Origin: Epiperipatus broadwayi
Taxonomy: Eukaryota > Onychophora > Udeonychophora > Euonychophora > Peripatidae
Length of the DNA: 64,000 bases
Reading direction: 5' to 3'
Assembly: GCA_028023455.1 (NCBI GenBank)
Contig: JAQFVV010012546.1
Coordinates: forward strand, 269,501-333,500
The notes under the pieces were generated by a model. That model was not told where the DNA came from, did no database searches, and saw only the letters and a program-made list of their open reading frames with translations. Of the stretch, positions 11,280-22,102 are shown in pieces; positions within the stretch are counted from its first letter, which is position 1, and each line of letters starts with the position of its first letter. The position numbers were made by a program, and so were the translations under genes.

Positions 11280-11685
11280 GATAGTTTAGTTGTCTGGCAA
11301 CTTCAAAAAGCAAATTTGTCTCTGTTTACATTGATGTAATATCTTAAATTTTTATTCTTTATTAAACTAAAAATCCATGAAAAAATATAATTCATGATAC
11401 ACAGCTCTTTTTTCTGGAAAAAAAAAATATTTACAGGATGCCAAAAAAGATGCTATTCTTCTACATTTTAACACTTATAAAAATAGCTTGGATTTGAAGT
11501 GAAAGATCTTTTTTTACTTCTAAAATTCTCAAAGAAGAGCTGGAGAAAACATGTTTAGCCTCAGGAGGATGATCAGTTCATATTAATTGATGTTTCCTGG
11601 CAACAACAAAACAGTTATCTCTGTTTACATTGTTATAATCTCTTAATTTACATTCTTTATTAAACTAAAAATTCATATATATATA
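11280..11685. repeat. direct repeat pair, about 100 bp each
   Basis: Copies at about 11290-11385 and 11590-11680 share TCTCTGTTTACATTG, then CTTTATTAAACTAAAAAT and CAT, about 300 bases apart. The intervening sequence is not repeated. Origin unknown. Confidence 0.65.
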
Positions 11686-11689
11686 TATG

Positions 11690-12847
11690 TGTGTGTGTTA
11701 TGGCATTGTGAACTGTTCAAAATATGTTAATGTAATAGGCTCACTGCTTGTGAGAATATGACCCTTTTGCACTTAATAGTGAAGATGACATCCTAATGTT
11801 ATAATGGAATCATATTTTATTATTTTTTTGTAATTTGATCATTTATACTCATATCACTAATTCTAGATTAATCAGCCTTTACCCTCCATCAAATAACAGT
11901 TATATAGTTAATAAGTAACAAACACTGGAAGGGGAAATAGATTGACTGTCTATTAACCAGTTATCTAAAAGGAAAAAAAAGTTTGCTTGCAATGTGAAAA
12001 GATTTTTACAGTTCACCTGTTCTGTATTCAAATCTAAGTCCATAGTATGATAAATTAGAAGCAATAACTTTTAAATCATGAAGCTCTTATTAAACCATAT
12101 TGTGAAATATTGTGAAATATTTGGTCTATGATAAAAAATAGAAAGCAAATATTTATAACATAGTATGGGCAATTTAATGACATTACTGATTTATTAATTA
12201 AAAGGGATTTTTTCAAGAGATGAACCCACAAATTACTCCAACCTCAATATATATCTTACAAAGAAGCATAATGAATACTAGCTTCTTCAAAATTTTCTGT
12301 AGGTGGTTACTAAAATGTCTTTTACCATACATATTTAAAGGCTATTTTATTTTACATTTTGATTATTTATAAATATTCTTATAATTTATTTTAATTTTAC
12401 CAGATGTTCTTACAGATTCTATGCATTTATATTTGCAATTTTATTTTTGAATCAATAAATGTTTTAGTTATTGATTTCTTTTACTAACTTCTTAATTAAA
12501 ATTTACTAAAATATATGAATGTAATAAATATTCTATTTTTTAATAAATTTCCACTTGTATTGCAATGCATTTTTTCTTTAAATTTAAAAATAAATCAATG
12601 TTGATTTAAATCAAATCTTTTAACTAAAATTAATATGAACATTTAATGAGTATAAATTGTATGCTTTTAAATATGTAAGTTGTTTGCCTGAAGGCAAGTG
12701 AAAATATTTAAACAATAAATTTTTGACAATAAAATAATATTTGATCATTGCTTTTGGTAATATACTATTGCTAGCAATAACATTTAAAAGATTTACTGCA
12801 GAATTTTAGTCTAAAGGTTTTATAAATTTCAGTGAGTGTTTTTGTAT
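11690..12847. other. AT-rich stretch, no gene seen
   Basis: There is a short direct repeat TATTGTGAAATATTGTGAAA around 12100-12120. Otherwise nothing is recognisable. Confidence 0.35.
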
Positions 12848-13073
12848 TATCAATATGTATAATGACTAAACATCACACAATCACTATCTCTCAGATCCAA
12901 GGCTCCTTACTGATGAAGGCCACAAGCCAGAAACTAGTCTGGGGATATTGGATGAGTAGGCACTAGATAGGGATTTTATGCATAAGTCTTCTGGAATCCA
13001 TTGATTACTCTGGTTGGCACAAGGTGGCAATACTGTATGGAGAGTTTTGCCTTGTTTATCAATATGTATAATG
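12848..13073 (+). mobile_element. F1 hammerhead element, copy a, with 17-bp target duplication
   Basis: TATCAATATGTATAATG occurs at 12848-12864 and again at 13057-13073, so the insert is 12865-13056 (192 bp). It starts ACTAAACATCACA, carries the ribozyme at 12895-12953, continues through GATGAGTAGGCACTAGAT and CCATTGATTACTCTGG, and ends GGAGAGTTTTGCCTTG. Other copies lie at 14.0-14.5, 38.5, 55.9, 58.0 and 58.5 kb. The exact direct repeat points to an insertion by target-primed reverse transcription or a similar mechanism. The 115-residue open frame on the minus strand here is an artefact of the repeat. Confidence 0.8.
12895..12953 (+). ncRNA. type I hammerhead ribozyme, core intact (F1-a)
   Basis: Outer stem I ATCCAA (12895-12900) pairs with TTGGAT (12948-12953). 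Internal loop GGC/TA. Inner stem I TCCTTA (12904-12909) pairs with TGGGGA (12940-12945), including two G-U pairs. CTGATGA is at 12910-12916, stem II GGC/GCC closes loop CACAA, GAAA is at 12930-12933, and GTC (12937-12939) is the cleavage triplet. Stem III is only AC/GT within the self-complementary ACTAGT. All conserved hammerhead core bases are present. The family is known from Penelope-like elements, schistosome SINEs and animal retrozymes. The predicted cut is after 12939. Not folded computationally. Confidence 0.8.
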
Positions 13074-13860
13074 TTTATGGAGATGAAGATTTTAATGTTT
13101 AAAAAAATCATAGATAATCTGAACTTACATAAAATAACAATTGTATGAACAGTTTTTCTAAAATGACATAACATTTGAATAATAAAATGGAAGGTTGTGC
13201 ATAACAATTCAACTGACCAATCAGAACTCATTCAAAATTTTCTTCATCTCGAATTTGATTTGTTTATTTTTAAGTGCCAAACTCTACTTTTAGCCTTGTT
13301 TTAAACTCTAAAGAAAAAAATGACTGCTAGAATCTTGAATATTGAAATATAATTTTAAAATTGTTAAATCTGATCTAAGATTTAAAAAAAAATATTCTAT
13401 TTATTATTTATCTAAAATATTCCTTATAATTTTATTAATTATTATCTTGTAATTCAATAATTTTATGTCTTCTCTTTTTAATGAAGTTTAATACAAAACA
13501 CATTTTATGTCTTTAAAAGAAAAGATAATTATTTGTAATATTCTGCAATGTTAAGCATACTTTTGACTATTTGAAGTCATAATCGTATTCATAGTGTAAG
13601 TAGACTACTGAATAAATAAATGCATTATAAGAAAATGTCCAAAAAAGGATATTAGATGGTTACTGCAATCAAAAACAAAATTATTATAATTCAATTAAGA
13701 TTAATCTAAAATCTTCTATTTTATACTGAATCTTGCTTTATTTTTTGTGGGAAATTATATAAATTTGAGTCTGTATTTTTTATTCAATATTTTATTAGTG
13801 GTATTATGTGATCAAATATTTAAAATAATACTGTTTGCAAGTTTAATGAATGTATTTTAG
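13074..13860. other. AT-rich stretch, no gene seen
   Basis: No repeat family, RNA gene or credible frame is visible. Confidence 0.35.
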
Positions 13861-13861
13861 A

Positions 13862-13962
13862 CTGTTTTTTTTCTCATGTGTCACAGCATCAGCCGGGAAG
13901 TGAACCTGCTAACCCGGGACAACTGCTTGTAAAGCAGCCATTGTTAACCTCTCGACCACCAA
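13862..13962 (-). mobile_element. tRNA-derived SINE, subfamily 2
   Basis: The minus strand reads GGTGGTCGAGAGGTTAAC (A-box region), GTTGTCCCGGGTTAGC, a B box CAGGTTCACTTCCCGG, GATGCTGTGACACATGAG and poly-A (T run at about 13865-13872). No exact target duplication was recognised. Confidence 0.8.
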
Positions 13963-14183
13963 AATAATCACATAAAAAGGTATTATTTATAAATGAAATA
14001 TAGCTACTGCTTATAAAAGAAGCTACAAGTAACTTTTTTATCACATGATCACCATTTCTAATGCTAGCACATCTGTTATTAACAAAGGCAAAACTCTCCA
14101 CACAGTAGTGTCACCTAGTGCCAACCAGAGTAATCAATGGAAGCCAGAGGCTTGTACATAAAACCCCCATCTAGTGTCTACTC

Positions 14184-14243
14184 ATCCAAATATCTCCAGA
14201 CTAGTTTCTGGCTTGTGACCTTTGTCAGTGAGGAACCTTGGAT
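14184..14243 (-). ncRNA. decayed F1 hammerhead
   Basis: On the minus strand stem I (ATCCAA with TTGGAT), stem II region, GAAA and GTC are kept, but CTGANGA reads CTGACAA. The essential G is lost by a CG-to-CA change, so cleavage is not expected. Confidence 0.65.
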
Positions 14244-14255
14244 TTGAGAGCACTG

Positions 14256-14306
14256 CACCTCACTGACAAAGGTCACAAGCCAGAAACTAGCCTGGGGATA
14301 TTGGAT
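14256..14306 (+). ncRNA. decayed F1 hammerhead, truncated stem I
   Basis: It reads CTCACTGACAAAGGTCACAA, GCCAGAAACTAGCC, TGGGGATATTGGAT. CTGACAA and GCC replace CTGACGA and GTC, and the ATCCAA strand of outer stem I is absent because the copy starts inside the element. Confidence 0.6.
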
Positions 14307-14326
14307 GAGTAGGCACTTGCTCTCAA

Positions 14327-14384
14327 ATTCAAAGTTCCTCACTGACAAAGTCACAAGCCAGAAACTAGTATGGGGATATTGGAT
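14327..14384 (+). ncRNA. decayed F1 hammerhead
   Basis: Outer stem I ATTCAA/TTGGAT still pairs with one G-U. GAAA is present and the triplet is GTA, which is still an allowed NUH. CTGACAA is defective at the essential G, and one base of stem II is lost. Confidence 0.6.
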
Positions 14385-14480
14385 GAGTAGGCACTAGATG
14401 GGGGTTTTATGTACAAGCCTCTGACTTCCATTGATTACTCTGGTTGGCATGACTGTATGGAGAGTTTTGCATTTGATAAC

Positions 14481-15870
14481 TTTTTTATAACACAACATTC
14501 TAACATTGTTCAAAAAAATAAAAAAAAGTTTCTTATAACATGGCATTTCTATAACACTGTTTTTGCTCTAACAACTTGCCTTATAATATAGCATTTATAC
14601 AACAAGTTTTGACTATTAGAATTATTCCTGTATAACAATGGGTATGACAACAGTTTTAAGAGCAAACCCCATCTATGTTGATATTTGTCATTTAAGCATA
14701 TATGAAAATGTTGGTTTAATGGTGATTAATAATGATGATGAAGAAAATATTTTGTAAAAATAATATGTAATACTTTTGATCAATTATTGTTTAATTAAAC
14801 ATATGTCTCTTAGTTATAAAATGCAAGCATTATAGCTTCTTTTTTTTTTAATTTTTGGAAAATAACCAATAACACAACATTTTTTAAGAACTTGTTAAAT
14901 GTGTTATATGGGGTTATCTATATTTATAAAATTGTATACTCTTTCACATGCTTATACATATATGTAAACATATATATATTTATTCAAAAACTCGAGTTTT
15001 TTTTAAAAAGCTAAGGTGTTGTAACTTAGCATAGTAGTAGAGTGTGGATTAGGAAGTCAAAGTTTCACTAACAATTTTCAGCTAAATAATGTAAATATAA
15101 ATATTATTACTTCATTGTAGTTAAATGGAACAGACTGTAAAGTGTTAAATTTAACACTACAAACTATGTGAATATTTTATCATGGAATTTAATTGCTGAG
15201 TATTTGATATAATAAATTAAGGGTTTAACTCATTATACTAAGCAACTTGAAAAAAATAAATATTTGACCAACCTCTTTCCATCAACAGATAAAAATGAGC
15301 TAATTAACTACAAGCACAAGAAAGCAGTAGCTCTTGCAAGATGATTAAAATTTTGCCTATCCTATCACTATAGCTTTGATGATATATTTAATTCTTGAGA
15401 AATAATGATCTAAATCCAATATGAAAGTAAAAATAACAACTTTACCTAGAACATCCTTTAACTTTTTAACTATGATCTTAAAAAATTTGAAAAAATATTA
15501 CTGATTTCTTATATTAACACTTTATAGTGTCTGAGCTTTTAATTGTCCAACAAATATATTCTCTTTTATATTTTAATTTAGAAAAGAATACTCTAAGAGT
15601 ATATGCACAATTATAAGTGATAATATTTTTTATAAAAGCCCTCATGTTGTAATGGTTAGTGCATCTACATTTATGCTCTTAATCTGGGTTTTAATTTCAG
15701 TAGAAGTTAAATTTATTTGAGAAACTGAAAATTTCCAAGCAGTCTTAAGATTTTGATGGTTAATATTAAGTCCTTATTGATAAATAAATAAATATTTAAC
15801 TATTGTTAAAAATAGCAAATATATTTTTGACTGTATTGACTTGAGTAAGATAATTAAAACCTAAACAATA
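14481..15870. other. AT-rich stretch; possible old tRNA-like fragment
   Basis: Around 15645-15715 ATGTTGTAATGGTTAGTGCA followed by GGGTTTTAATTTCAG has the spacing of worn pol III A and B boxes. It is too decayed to call a tRNA or SINE. The rest shows nothing recognisable. Confidence 0.25.
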
Positions 15871-16212
15871 TAGGGGATTTGAACTCAGATTTTTAAGCAC
15901 CCTTCAACTATCCACACCATTTCTTACTACTGATACACATGACCACACACAGTTGGAGATTGGAGTAGATTGAAGTCTGTTCATTAAAGTATGAAGATTG
16001 TTATCTTAATAAAAACTGAACACTGATTATATATATATGTGTGTGTCAAGAGATGATAATCTGGACCAATTTATGAGTACTGTTTCAGTATGAAATACAT
16101 GCATTGGTGATTATTTATCTTTTCTACATGTGTGTGGTCATGTGTATCAATGGTATGAGATAATGTGGATAGTTGAAGGGTGCTTGAAAGTCTGAGTTCA
16201 AATCCCTATATT
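15871..16212. mobile_element. F2 palindromic hammerhead element, copy b (left arm deleted)
   Basis: The ends AGGGGATTTGAACTCAGA and GAAAGTCTGAGTTCAAATCCC are inverted copies. The neighbouring AACTATCCACACCAT and its inverted match follow. The left arm lacks its ribozyme segment. The right arm ribozyme (about 16050-16112) has GAAA and stem II but TTTATGA for CTGATGA and GCA for the cleavage triplet, so it is inactive. Confidence 0.75.
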
Positions 16213-19200
16213 TACAATTAATCTCCAGGTATATAAAGAATGCCTGTATTTCAAATATTTAAAACATAAACAAGTAATTTTGGATATTATTTATAGCAAC
16301 AACAGTGATTGGAAATTTTTTTAGCCTATTCGTCTATTGACTTTTTCTCTGTGAATGCATATCCTTACACAATGAAACAATAACTAATAAAAAAATCTGT
16401 CATTTTTTACTTATAAAAGTATTTGTGCAAAACATATACATATATATGAGAGATAAGGAAAGTATATATTAATGTAATAATAATCTTACAAATATACAAT
16501 ATATTGCATGCAGTAATAAATCTTTATTGATCAAATATCTAAATTAATTCTGAAATGCCTTGGGCACCTGGCAGGTGTTTATAAAAAATACTTTTGCCAT
16601 TCTTTAAACGTGGAACAATGTTAACTTTTTGAAAAAGATATAAAAACATCAATAATTAATTGTTGTTGTTTTTTTACTAGCTTTTTTTTTTGTTAAAAAA
16701 AAAAAGAAGCAAAAGCAGCAAATAAAAAATCAGTTCTACAAATAAAAAAATTACAACTTTTTTTTTTTTAATTTGCAGGTTCCCATTCACACATACTTTA
16801 ATACTTTTTCATGTTGAAACTTACATATTTTATTGCTTAAATTTATCTTTTATGTTTTATTTTGCTCGTAACAAAACTATTTATAGTTAGTATGTCGTAT
16901 AATGCATATGTAATATTTCAATTGGATTTTTTTAGTTATATTTATTTTCTTCATATAATTTTGTAGTTTGCATTCTTTTAGAAATAACTAAATATTTTTT
17001 TCTCAATTATGCAATATATAAATAGTTGCCTTAATACATCTATTTTATAATTTTATAAATTCTCTTTTTTAAAAACATTTAAACATTCTATATTTATATA
17101 TATTAAAAAATTTTTCATTGCAAAAGAACCGGCGATTTTTCTATAATTACAGCTTAAAATTATATATGATGATGTATTCTTTAAATAAACGAGCACAAGA
17201 GGCTTTATAAATCATATTTTGGGGAACAACCGTGTTTAATAAATAAAAAAAATAAAATAAACGTAAAATACCGATGATGTTATAATGAAATAAAACTTTG
17301 ATCTAGGTAAAATACTAATCACATGATTATCATCAGTACTTTCTTTAAAAATCAACTTTTATACATTATAATGAAAATTTCAGTATAATACTGACATCTA
17401 GTATCCACTGATTATTAATGTCATTACGCACAATTTTGAAGTACAAAAAGTAGAATAAATTATTGCTAGTTCTACAGATATTGAAAATTATCAATGAAAA
17501 TACATTCACATATACTTGATGAAATTATTTCTGGAAATATTACCAGCATGAGACTGCATGTAGTATAATTTTTAAATGATGACCAGTTAGCTATTTGAAA
17601 GTTTAGTTAACTGCAGTTAATCATGGTATCCACGTTTTTCTTTCTTTACATTGGTGGTCTTTGTTTTAGTATATTTATTTTTAAGGTTTATGGACATTTT
17701 ATATCTGATAGTCAGAAATGGGTTATGTGAACCCAAAAGACAAATATTATACAAAAGAATTTTTGATCTACTTATGTGCTAGGTATTATAGGTATTATAA
17801 AACTGAAAATAGTTATATTCTTCTAAACAGTTAATCTTTACTAATTTCTATTATTTTGGAGTCCAGATTTTTTTGTCATAATATTACCTTGAATTCTTTT
17901 ATGAATGTCTGTTTATTTAAAAACTAGAGTTTTATTTGTCTTATTCAATTGAATTGAGTCAAATACTCAACCTATACTAAAACTTTATTCAATAATAATT
18001 AACATTATCTCAATCTAACCAGTACATCTATATAATATTTATTATTTTAAAAATATTTTATGTAATTTTTTTGATTATTCCATTATTATAGCCTCATTAT
18101 ATATATTGTTTAATCTTTATCTGAAGTTTTGCCAGATGACACTAGGTCTTTCACTACTCTTTTTTTAAATGTGTAAATGACCACAAGTTATATTAAAACA
18201 AAAATATTTGTTTTCATCAAATCTTTATTTTTTAACAAACTTTTATTACATGTTTATATACAAATAAAAATATTATTAGGTAAAGAATCTTTACATATAA
18301 AATAAATAGTAAATGATATCAATGCAAAATATTTTGTAGTATAAGTTTTTATCAGAATTTATATACTTATATAATTTTAAAACTTATTTGTACATCAAAT
18401 ACTTATGAAAAATACATATTTAATAATTTAACATAAAAAATCTTTGAGTTAAAAAATTACTTTTGTCTCAGTGTAAATATAAAAAAAATATCAAAATTTG
18501 TTTTATTTTGCTCAAGCATAGAAATATGTTTTTGTTTTTTTTTCAATTAGAGGTATTTTTTAAACATTGATTACTGATGATAGCTGACATCTAGAATAAT
18601 ATTTAAAATTAAAATAACTGCCTATTATATGATTAAAACTTATAAATATCATATAAAGTTTGCTGAATCAAGTAATATTTGTATTCTATCTGTAGAAAAT
18701 GTTCAAAACTATGCAGAATCAAAAATATGACTATATAAAAAGAAAGTAAAGAATTTATAAAGATGATAATCTTTTTGCTATCTTTTGGCCATAAAGATGT
18801 TTTTAAGTTTTACAAATTGAAATCTATTATATATTTTATTTAAAATAAATAAATATTTTTCTTTCTCTTTTGCAAATATTATATTATATTGGCTATACTA
18901 ATATTACATTATTGTATTTTAAAAGTATAATGTGAGATATTCATTTAATTATTTTTTCCCTTTCATTAAAAATAAAATATGTTAATTTTTTTGTGAAGAT
19001 GATCCCAAAAGATTTATAAAAAAGGCAGTTAAATGTGTTATATGTAAATCAAATGAAAAAATATTATAAAGAGATAGGCTTTTCCCCCCATTATCCCACT
19101 CTTCTTTGAAGCAGAAAAAGGAAAACAAAATAAATTAGCTATTAAATAATCCTTTTTATACACAAGGAGTAAAAATCACTTATTTTCATTATTCACTTAA

Positions 19201-19324
19201 AGTGATGTAAAGATTTGTTGTACTGAAATTAATATGTAAAATAAAGTACTAAGTTAAAGGTAATTTCTTATTGATTCCAACCATAGTGCAATTGTCTAAT
19301 CTATATTCCTTCTCAACTAGTTTG
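16213..19324. other. long AT-rich stretch, no gene seen
   Basis: A-runs and T-runs (for example 16680-16765) and scattered TA dinucleotides only. No credible coding frame, RNA gene or shared repeat is visible across about 3 kb. Confidence 0.35.
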
Positions 19325-19735
19325 AAAACTACTATTAGTGAAGGCACATGTGCTAAGGTTTTAGCCTTATATAAGTATTACATGCTGACATCATGCTTAA
19401 TAAGAATTAATATTTACAACTTTAAATTGATTCAAAATATTTCTAAATTTAATATCTGAATATTGACTCATTGTAAATCGAAAGATTTCATGAATGTTAA
19501 TGTTTAATAGAAATAGTGGACTTAATCAGTGAAGAATTTATTAGCTTCATGCTCCCAAATCAAAATGCTTTAGATTTGCCTATATAATTAAGAAAATAGG
19601 TTGAGAGATAAGAGGGTCCCTCTTATCTTTATAAAGTCGAATCTTGCATTATGATTTGTAGAGGTCTCTCTTGCTAAAATTAAGCACTCAAGGCAAATGT
19701 ACTAAGGTTTTAGCCTTATCTAAGTAGTTTGAATG
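19325..19735. repeat. decayed relative of the 24-kb inverted element
   Basis: Two copies of GTACTAAGGTTTTAGCC-like sequence (about 19350 and 19700) frame a centre containing ATTGACTCATTGTAAATCGA, GTGGACTTAATCAGTGAAG and GCTTCATGCTC. Those three blocks occur in the same order at 24.32-24.41 kb. GAGGGTCCCTCTTATC near 19610 matches the right arm there. The arms are worn. Confidence 0.6.
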
Positions 19736-20499
19736 GTACTATGTAAATGGATAGTTAATAAGGATATGGATACCTTATATAATTACTTTCAGCATTTCAC
19801 TTAATGATTCTGAAAAGAGTGAAAAATAAATAAAAAATAAGAAAAATTTTCCATACATACTTTAAAGCCAGAACTGTTCATGCTTTGATATAGTTTTATT
19901 TATGAATATTCAAGATAAGCAAGGGAAAAGAACATTTATGAAATTTTAAATAAAGATTAAACAATGAAAACTATTTTCAAACTTATTAAAAATGATATTT
20001 TTTATGCATAAACAAATGGTAGAAATATAATATTGAAATTGAATTCTTTGGTGTATAAACTATATAATATTCTACAATAATAAAATATTTAAAATTATTT
20101 CTGGAAAAACTACCTAGAAATAAATAAAGATAAATCTTTTGTGGTTGAAAAAATTATAATTTGAAATTGAAAAGATGGAAAGCATTCAAACTTTTATTGC
20201 AAACATATTAATTATTATTTCATACAGCCACTGCAGTAATAAATGAATAAAAATATTTTATTATTTCATGAAAACCACACAAATTGTGTACAGCTTATAT
20301 ATAACACTTGCTAATAAAATAAATCAAGAAATACTAAACACATGACCTGTAGAATAAACCACCCATAGCCTCATGCCCTCCTAGGTGTTATGTCTGGAGT
20401 GTATGGTAGCTAAATAAATATATATTTATGGGAAGTATGAGTTCTAGATAATAATTCCTAACCACATATTATTTTATTTATGTACTTTATTGCTTCTGT

Positions 20500-20602
20500 T
20501 GCTACTGATACAGTTACTGTTACTATATATTTATATACATTGTTATAGTAACATTGCTACTGATACAGTTACTGTTACTATATATTTATATACATTGTTA
20601 CC
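20500..20602. repeat. tandem duplication, 55-bp period
   Basis: TTGCTACTGATACAGTTACT and the following TATATTTATATACATTGTTA occur twice in direct order, with starts 55 bases apart. Confidence 0.85.
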
Positions 20603-21261
20603 TTACTGAAATTTGAAATAAATTTCAATATTTGGTGTAATGTCGATTGTAAAAAAAAAATTGATCTGATTTTAATAGTGAATATATTAATCTGGACTGC
20701 ATTGGACTATGTTGTTATGACAACATATAATATTGGAAAAAGAAAGATGTATTATTAATTGTAGTTTGTTAAAATTGTGAAGTGGCTTTATTCATTTTAA
20801 AAATAAATGTGTAAATAATAAGATTTATAGTATTAATAAAATTATTATTTTTTTATTAAGTATATTTTCATTACTGTATTCACCATAGTGGATTACAAAT
20901 AATTTATCTAAATATTTAATGTATCATGTATATTTGTTATTTTATTTGTATAATATTGTACTGAAAAATATGTGTAAAAATATATTTTCATGGTAGTATG
21001 AAAGACTGTAATCCTAGTTGCTTAGTGTTTATTGTAGTAAAAAGATACTATTTGTATTTTAAAATATAAATATTTTGTGTTATGTGTAATAAATTATAAA
21101 ATATTTATTTTTATTTGTCATTATTTTATGTAATAAGATTTTTATTTATGGGATGCTGTCTGAAATTGCCCAAAGAGTTAATGTGGGGCATTGCTATAGT
21201 GTCTTTGATGTCAATTTAAAAAGTTTATATATAGAACTAAACAGTTTAATCTCACTATCTT

Positions 21262-21263
21262 TC

Positions 21264-21338
<75 letters not shown>
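21262..21338. repeat. (CT)n microsatellite
   Basis: A nearly uninterrupted CT dinucleotide run of about 37 units. A 65-residue frame across it is simple-sequence artefact. Confidence 0.97.
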
Positions 21339-21341
<3 letters not shown>

Positions 21342-22047
21342 CATCAATAAAGTGAATCTAAGTTCCTTCATATTATTATTTATTTATTTATTTATTTTAA
21401 AAAGCATATGATTATTAAATGGATAGAATAATGGAGTGAAAGCAATATTATTTATCCATTAACTGGAAAAATTTATTAATAATTTGTGAAGGATGACAAT
21501 TTATTTAAAAATTGAAAATTCATTCTTAGCATTTTCAAAAACCATCAGATTTTTTTTTGCTTTAAAAATAAATATTATGTACTTTTCAATGATGGAATAT
21601 AAATGCTAACAACATCATGATATATAAAAGAATTATGTTCACTTGCCAATATAGTTTTGTGAGATTGATGAGTTATTTCCACATAGGATAGAAATTGGTT
21701 CAATTTCCATAGCATTGTTATGGATGAAACTAGTGTCTGTTCCCCTGTAATGTTTTATGATTCAAATATTTGTTAAAGGAACAATATTTTCATTGCATTG
21801 TCATGGATATAAACTAGCCTTTGCACACTGTTATTGCCATAGATCAAATACCTGCTAAATGAAAGAATAATTTGGGTACATGGAAAATATCAGAATTAAT
21901 AAAATACCCTTTGAATCTAATAACTCTTTGTGATATTTCTCCTTTTTTCTGGAATAACTAAATATGTGGTTTAAAAAATAGACATTAGAACTATAGTACT
22001 GTTTTGGAAATATCATAACTGAGGATGAATAAACAGGCCATTTGCTA

Positions 22048-22102
<55 letters not shown>

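Larger units (their letters stand above)
14005..14480. mobile_element. F1 hammerhead cluster: one minus and two plus units
   Basis: From left to right: an antisense F1 copy (ATCACATGATCACCAT at about 14039, GGCAAAACTCTCC, then the ribozyme region 14184-14243), followed head-to-head by two sense ribozyme segments (14256-14306 and 14327-14384). The last runs on through ACTAGATGGGGGTTTTATG to GGAGAGTTTTGC at about 14470. Complex head-to-head and partial tandem copies are typical of Penelope-type insertions. Confidence 0.75.

Noticed and set aside
12884-13231. 115-residue minus-strand frame
   Set aside because: It lies across the F1 ribozyme element and its flank; similar frames at 58044-58286 come from the same repeat.
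15640-15715. Additional tRNA-derived SINE
   Set aside because: Box-like words are present, but there is no tail, target duplication or second copy to support it.
21153-21350. 65-residue frame with Leu-Ser repeats
   Set aside because: It translates a (CT)n microsatellite.
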